This document shows, one piece after another, positions 12,530 through 14,886 of a DNA stretch of 14,886 nt. The position numbers and the translations under genes are program-made. The stretch's first letter is position 1. Every line of letters begins with the position of its first letter. The notes beneath the pieces were generated by a model. The model had not been told where the DNA came from, did no database searches, and worked only from the letters and a program-made list of their open reading frames with translations. Origin of the DNA: Promethearchaeota archaeon (GTDB lineage Archaea; Asgardarchaeota; Lokiarchaeia; Sigynarchaeales; SOKP01). The stretch covers positions 1-14,886 of the forward strand of contig JAHLWT010000048.1 in the NCBI GenBank assembly GCA_019057775.1, read 5' to 3'.

Positions 12530-14041
12530 TTAGGATATTGCTTCTCTTTTAGGATAACGACTCTGAGCATTTAAATTCACATGAAATAATTGTTCCATTA
12601 ATTCTTGTCGTAAATTTTGATGTTCTTTATCAAACCATAAATTATTCATTTCATCGGGGTCGTTTTTGCGATCAAAAAGATCTCCGTATCCCTTCAATCC
12701 ATTGTAAACAGTTAATTTATAGCTATCAGTTATGAGATGTCGAATTCTTATCTTAGTTTTAAACATCTCTATTTCTTCGTCGTGTTCGACCAGGCAATGA
12801 TCCCTTACTTTCTTAGATATATCTTCCAAAACTGGCGTTAAATCAACACCTTGTATGTCGGGAGGATGGTTCTTTTCAGGGATTTTCAATAAATTCAGTA
12901 TAGTTTTAGAAATATCAATAGAGCTCGCTAACGCATCTGTTATAGCTGGGTGTGTAACACCCGGAACCTTCCATATCATTGGAACGTTTAATATACCATT
13001 ATAGGGACAAGGTCCTTTCAATATCATCCCATGGTCGCCCATTAAATCTCCGTGGTCGCTGGTGTAAATCACCATCGTGTTATCTGCTAAGTTTAACTTC
13101 TCTAAAGTGGCTAATATTTGACCGATGCTATTATCTAGCATTGCTATAGAACCATACGTGGCAGCAATGAAATCTCTAGCTTCTTTTTCGGTGGTTATAC
13201 GCAATACCATTCCCCTAAAAAATGGATTGTTCAACAAAGGTTTTAAGAATTTATGCTCTTTAACGCGCACTATATCGTTAAAACTCGCTGGAAGTTCTAT
13301 ATCTTCTGCCTTATACATATCAAAATACTTTCCGGGAGGACACACAGGATGGTGGGGATCGGGATAAGAGATATTTAGAAAAAACGGTTTATCACCATAA
13401 TCTCTTTTAGAATATCTCTCAAGGAATGCTAAAGCACGCTCGTTAACATAAGTAGTAGGATATAGTTCTTCAGGGATTTCAGTTCTATAAGACATTTTCC
13501 CAAAGAATGTCTTTGCTTTTTTTCTTATTATTGGAATGTACTCAGGCCCTTTCTCTTCCAACCAATCCATGTAATGTCCACCACAAATATCGCCATGTCC
13601 AACTACAAAATCTATTTCGTCGAATCCATAATATGGTAATGGGAGTTGAGGTCTATTATCTTTATTTATCCAGTAGTGGGCGTTTTCATTAGATTTTGCG
13701 TTTTTATCAAATGGCCAGATAGACCAGTTCAAGTGAATTTTTCCGATTTCCACCGTGTGATATCCATTTTTCCGTAGGGTTTCGGTAAAGGTGGGAGTAC
13801 TTTCAGGCAAGTTCATGCCTGCCGTTCGGGTACCATGCATGTTAGGATATAATCCGGTAAAAATACTCGCCCGGTTTGGCATGCAAATTGGATTGGCAGC
13901 ATAAGCCGACGTGAATCGCACACCTTCACTTGCTAATTTATCTAAATTCGGCGTTTTTAGTATTGGATTACCCCCACAGCTCAAGTGATCGGCCCTATGT
14001 TGGTCCGTGATGATAAACAATACATTCATTTTTTCGCTCAT
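12530..14041 (-). CDS. Type I (formylglycine) sulfatase, cytoplasmic, copy 2
   Basis: A 503-residue paralogue of the other sulfatase in this window; counting by hand, 43 of the first 63 residues are identical. C53-x-P55-x-R57 is the formylglycine signature. D13-Q14 and D329-H330 are metal ligands. IGKIH, DPHHP and the LKGP motif (NCBI-style S1 pocket residues) are also kept. It too begins directly with the catalytic core, so it should be cytoplasmic. The two copies diverge most after about residue 105 and around residues 175-270, the regions that usually shape substrate choice. They may therefore act on different sulfate esters. A TATA box 26-32 nt before the ATG, with no Shine-Dalgarno, points to a leaderless transcript. 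An MBL-fold remnant follows 8 nt after the stop. Confidence 0.9.
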   Translation of the reverse strand: MSEKMNVLFIITDQHRADHLSCGGNPILKTPNLDKLASEGVRFTSAYAANPICMPNRASIFTGLYPNMHGTRTAGMNLPESTPTFTETLRKNGYHTVEIGKIHLNWSIWPFDKNAKSNENAHYWINKDNRPQLPLPYYGFDEIDFVVGHGDICGGHYMDWLEEKGPEYIPIIRKKAKTFFGKMSYRTEIPEELYPTTYVNERALAFLERYSKRDYGDKPFFLNISYPDPHHPVCPPGKYFDMYKAEDIELPASFNDIVRVKEHKFLKPLLNNPFFRGMVLRITTEKEARDFIAATYGSIAMLDNSIGQILATLEKLNLADNTMVIYTSDHGDLMGDHGMILKGPCPYNGILNVPMIWKVPGVTHPAITDALASSIDISKTILNLLKIPEKNHPPDIQGVDLTPVLEDISKKVRDHCLVEHDEEIEMFKTKIRIRHLITDSYKLTVYNGLKGYGDLFDRKNDPDEMNNLWFDKEHQNLRQELMEQLFHVNLNAQSRYPKREAIS

Positions 14042-14065
14042 GATAAAGATAAATCAACTAATTCT

Positions 14066-14075
14066 CATATATACC
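14066..14075 (-). promoter_or_regulatory. TATA box of sulfatase 2
   Basis: GGTATATATG on the minus strand has its TATATAT core at 14067-14073, 26 to 32 nt before the ATG. This is the distance expected if transcription starts at the start codon. No ribosome site is present, which supports leaderless expression separate from the upstream iron-sulfur gene. Confidence 0.55.
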
Positions 14076-14104
14076 GAAAACCGGGTGTTAGTACCTAGTC
14101 CAAT

Positions 14105-14886
14105 TTAGGTATTAATTGTCTTAATTTGCTCGGGTGATTTTTTAATTTTAGTCTTGTAATCTTTATGATATAAACGTTGTTGTTTGATAGGCATCGACTC
14201 AAACATTTCTTTTGCTTTGCTTGGAGGAAATATTTTAAGACTACCATCTTCATTTTGAATCACACATCCAGAATTAACCAGTGTTTTGTATCGTTGTGCT
14301 GTTTCTTTAGGATTGCCTGCACAAACAAATTGACAATTCCCACAAGTGAGTTGGATTGTACCCTTTCCACCATAAGATGCTGGTTGATATCCACTTGAAC
14401 AATCTTTAATGGGAGGCCTTCTCCTTTGACTTGTCAACGCGAGAGACATAAGACGTGAAACTTCTTTATCATTTTCGGGGTAATCGTAACGTCCAGGAGA
14501 CCAAGTGGAAAACTTACCCGAGGGGTGTAATCCATTTGAACCACCACATGTAAGAAAACAACGCATTTTATTCATCCTCTTAGAGTAATTAAATGTATAA
14601 CCTCCGAGTGATACAACAGTCTCTTCTGTAGGTGAGAACATTTGATAAGCACAGACTTTTGTACAGATTTTACACTCATCACAAAATGATTCTGAATCAG
14701 GTATTGGATCTGTTGGTTCAAGTTTTGCATCAGTAACGATACCTCCTAGAATTATGGCGGTCCCATGCTCCTTTGTGCCAACATTCCCTGACCAGCCAAA
14801 CGATGCCACACCAGTTCGAACAGCCAGATATCTCAACGAAAGCTCGGGGGGTAAAGTGACTTGCCATCCCGGGACATCAGTTCTGT
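14105..14886 (-). CDS. QueG/reductive-dehalogenase-like iron-sulfur protein (N-terminus cut by window edge)
   Basis: The frame stays open from the right edge (reading RTDVPGWQVTLPPELS before LRYLAVRTG), so the TTG at 14836 is not the true start and about 260 C-terminal residues are visible. The segment LAVRTGVASFGWSGNVGTKEHG followed by LGGIVTD resembles the corepressor- and cobalamin-facing region shared by epoxyqueuosine reductase QueG and reductive dehalogenases. A CxxCxxCxxxC motif (FCDECKICTKVCAY) then binds one 4Fe-4S cluster. The second cluster is probably served by CGNCQFVC and further Cys residues (CFLTCGG). The long insert between the two motifs and the basic tail differ from standard QueG. 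It may be a relative of unknown substrate rather than the tRNA-modifying enzyme. The missing N-terminal half would carry the rest of the cofactor site. Confidence 0.72.
   Translation of the reverse strand, partial: RTDVPGWQVTLPPELSLRYLAVRTGVASFGWSGNVGTKEHGTAIILGGIVTDAKLEPTDPIPDSESFCDECKICTKVCAYQMFSPTEETVVSLGGYTFNYSKRMNKMRCFLTCGGSNGLHPSGKFSTWSPGRYDYPENDKEVSRLMSLALTSQRRRPPIKDCSSGYQPASYGGKGTIQLTCGNCQFVCAGNPKETAQRYKTLVNSGCVIQNEDGSLKIFPPSKAKEMFESMPIKQQRLYHKDYKTKIKKSPEQIKTINT

Noticed and set aside
14092..14111. TACCTA-N8-TAGGTA inverted repeat at the end of the QueG-like gene
   Set aside because: The 6-bp arms overlap the stop codon and are not followed by a T-run on the minus strand, so neither a terminator nor an operator is well supported.
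1..14886. CRISPR arrays, insertion sequences, tRNA or rRNA genes
   Set aside because: No regularly spaced repeats, transposase motifs, terminal repeats or cloverleaf-forming segments were found. The only tandem repeat is the coding LRR array.

Overview
The window looks like a piece of an anaerobic archaeal genome, most likely an Asgard archaeon of the Lokiarchaeia type. This is inferred from several signs. The DNA is AT-rich. Several genes have TATA-like boxes about 20 to 32 nt before the start codon and no Shine-Dalgarno sequence, as in leaderless archaeal transcripts. There is a leucine-rich-repeat protein with 23-residue LPESIGNL units behind a cap of the style common in Lokiarchaeia, an oxygen-sensitive glycyl radical enzyme, and iron-sulfur proteins. 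No rRNA, tRNA, CRISPR array or insertion sequence was seen.

Layout from left to right. (1) The N-terminal two thirds or so of a membrane-embedded M28 metallopeptidase runs off the left edge on the minus strand (1-928). (2) A TauE/SafE-type anion exporter (plus strand) converges on a cysteine-rich ferredoxin-like protein (minus strand). (3) A polytopic membrane protein with a DUF457/YdjM-like metal-site pattern (plus) converges on a leucine-rich-repeat protein (minus) that carries a C-terminal ribbon-helix-helix DNA-binding domain. A perfect 9-bp inverted repeat sits on the upstream edge of that gene's TATA box. (4) A glycyl radical enzyme (minus) matches trans-4-hydroxy-L-proline dehydratase (HypD) at every catalytic and substrate-contact position I can recall. 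It is divergent from a formylglycine-type sulfatase (plus). (5) An orphan seven-TM histidine kinase (plus) converges on a small metallophosphoesterase (minus). (6) Behind the phosphoesterase lie a truncated MBL-fold remnant and a second, paralogous sulfatase (minus). (7) A QueG/reductive-dehalogenase-like iron-sulfur protein (minus) runs off the right edge.

The metabolic picture is fermentation of small detrital molecules: peptides (M28), hydroxyproline (HypD to pyrroline-5-carboxylate) and sulfate esters (two signal-less, hence cytoplasmic, sulfatases), with a possible sulfur-oxyanion exporter. Most genes appear to have their own promoters, so the window is a mosaic of single genes rather than one operon. 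Partners that should exist but are absent here are the HypD activase, pyrroline-5-carboxylate reductase, a sulfatase-maturing enzyme and a response regulator.

The most unusual items are the LRR plus ribbon-helix-helix fusion with its candidate operator, and an archaeal HypD with an intact active site.
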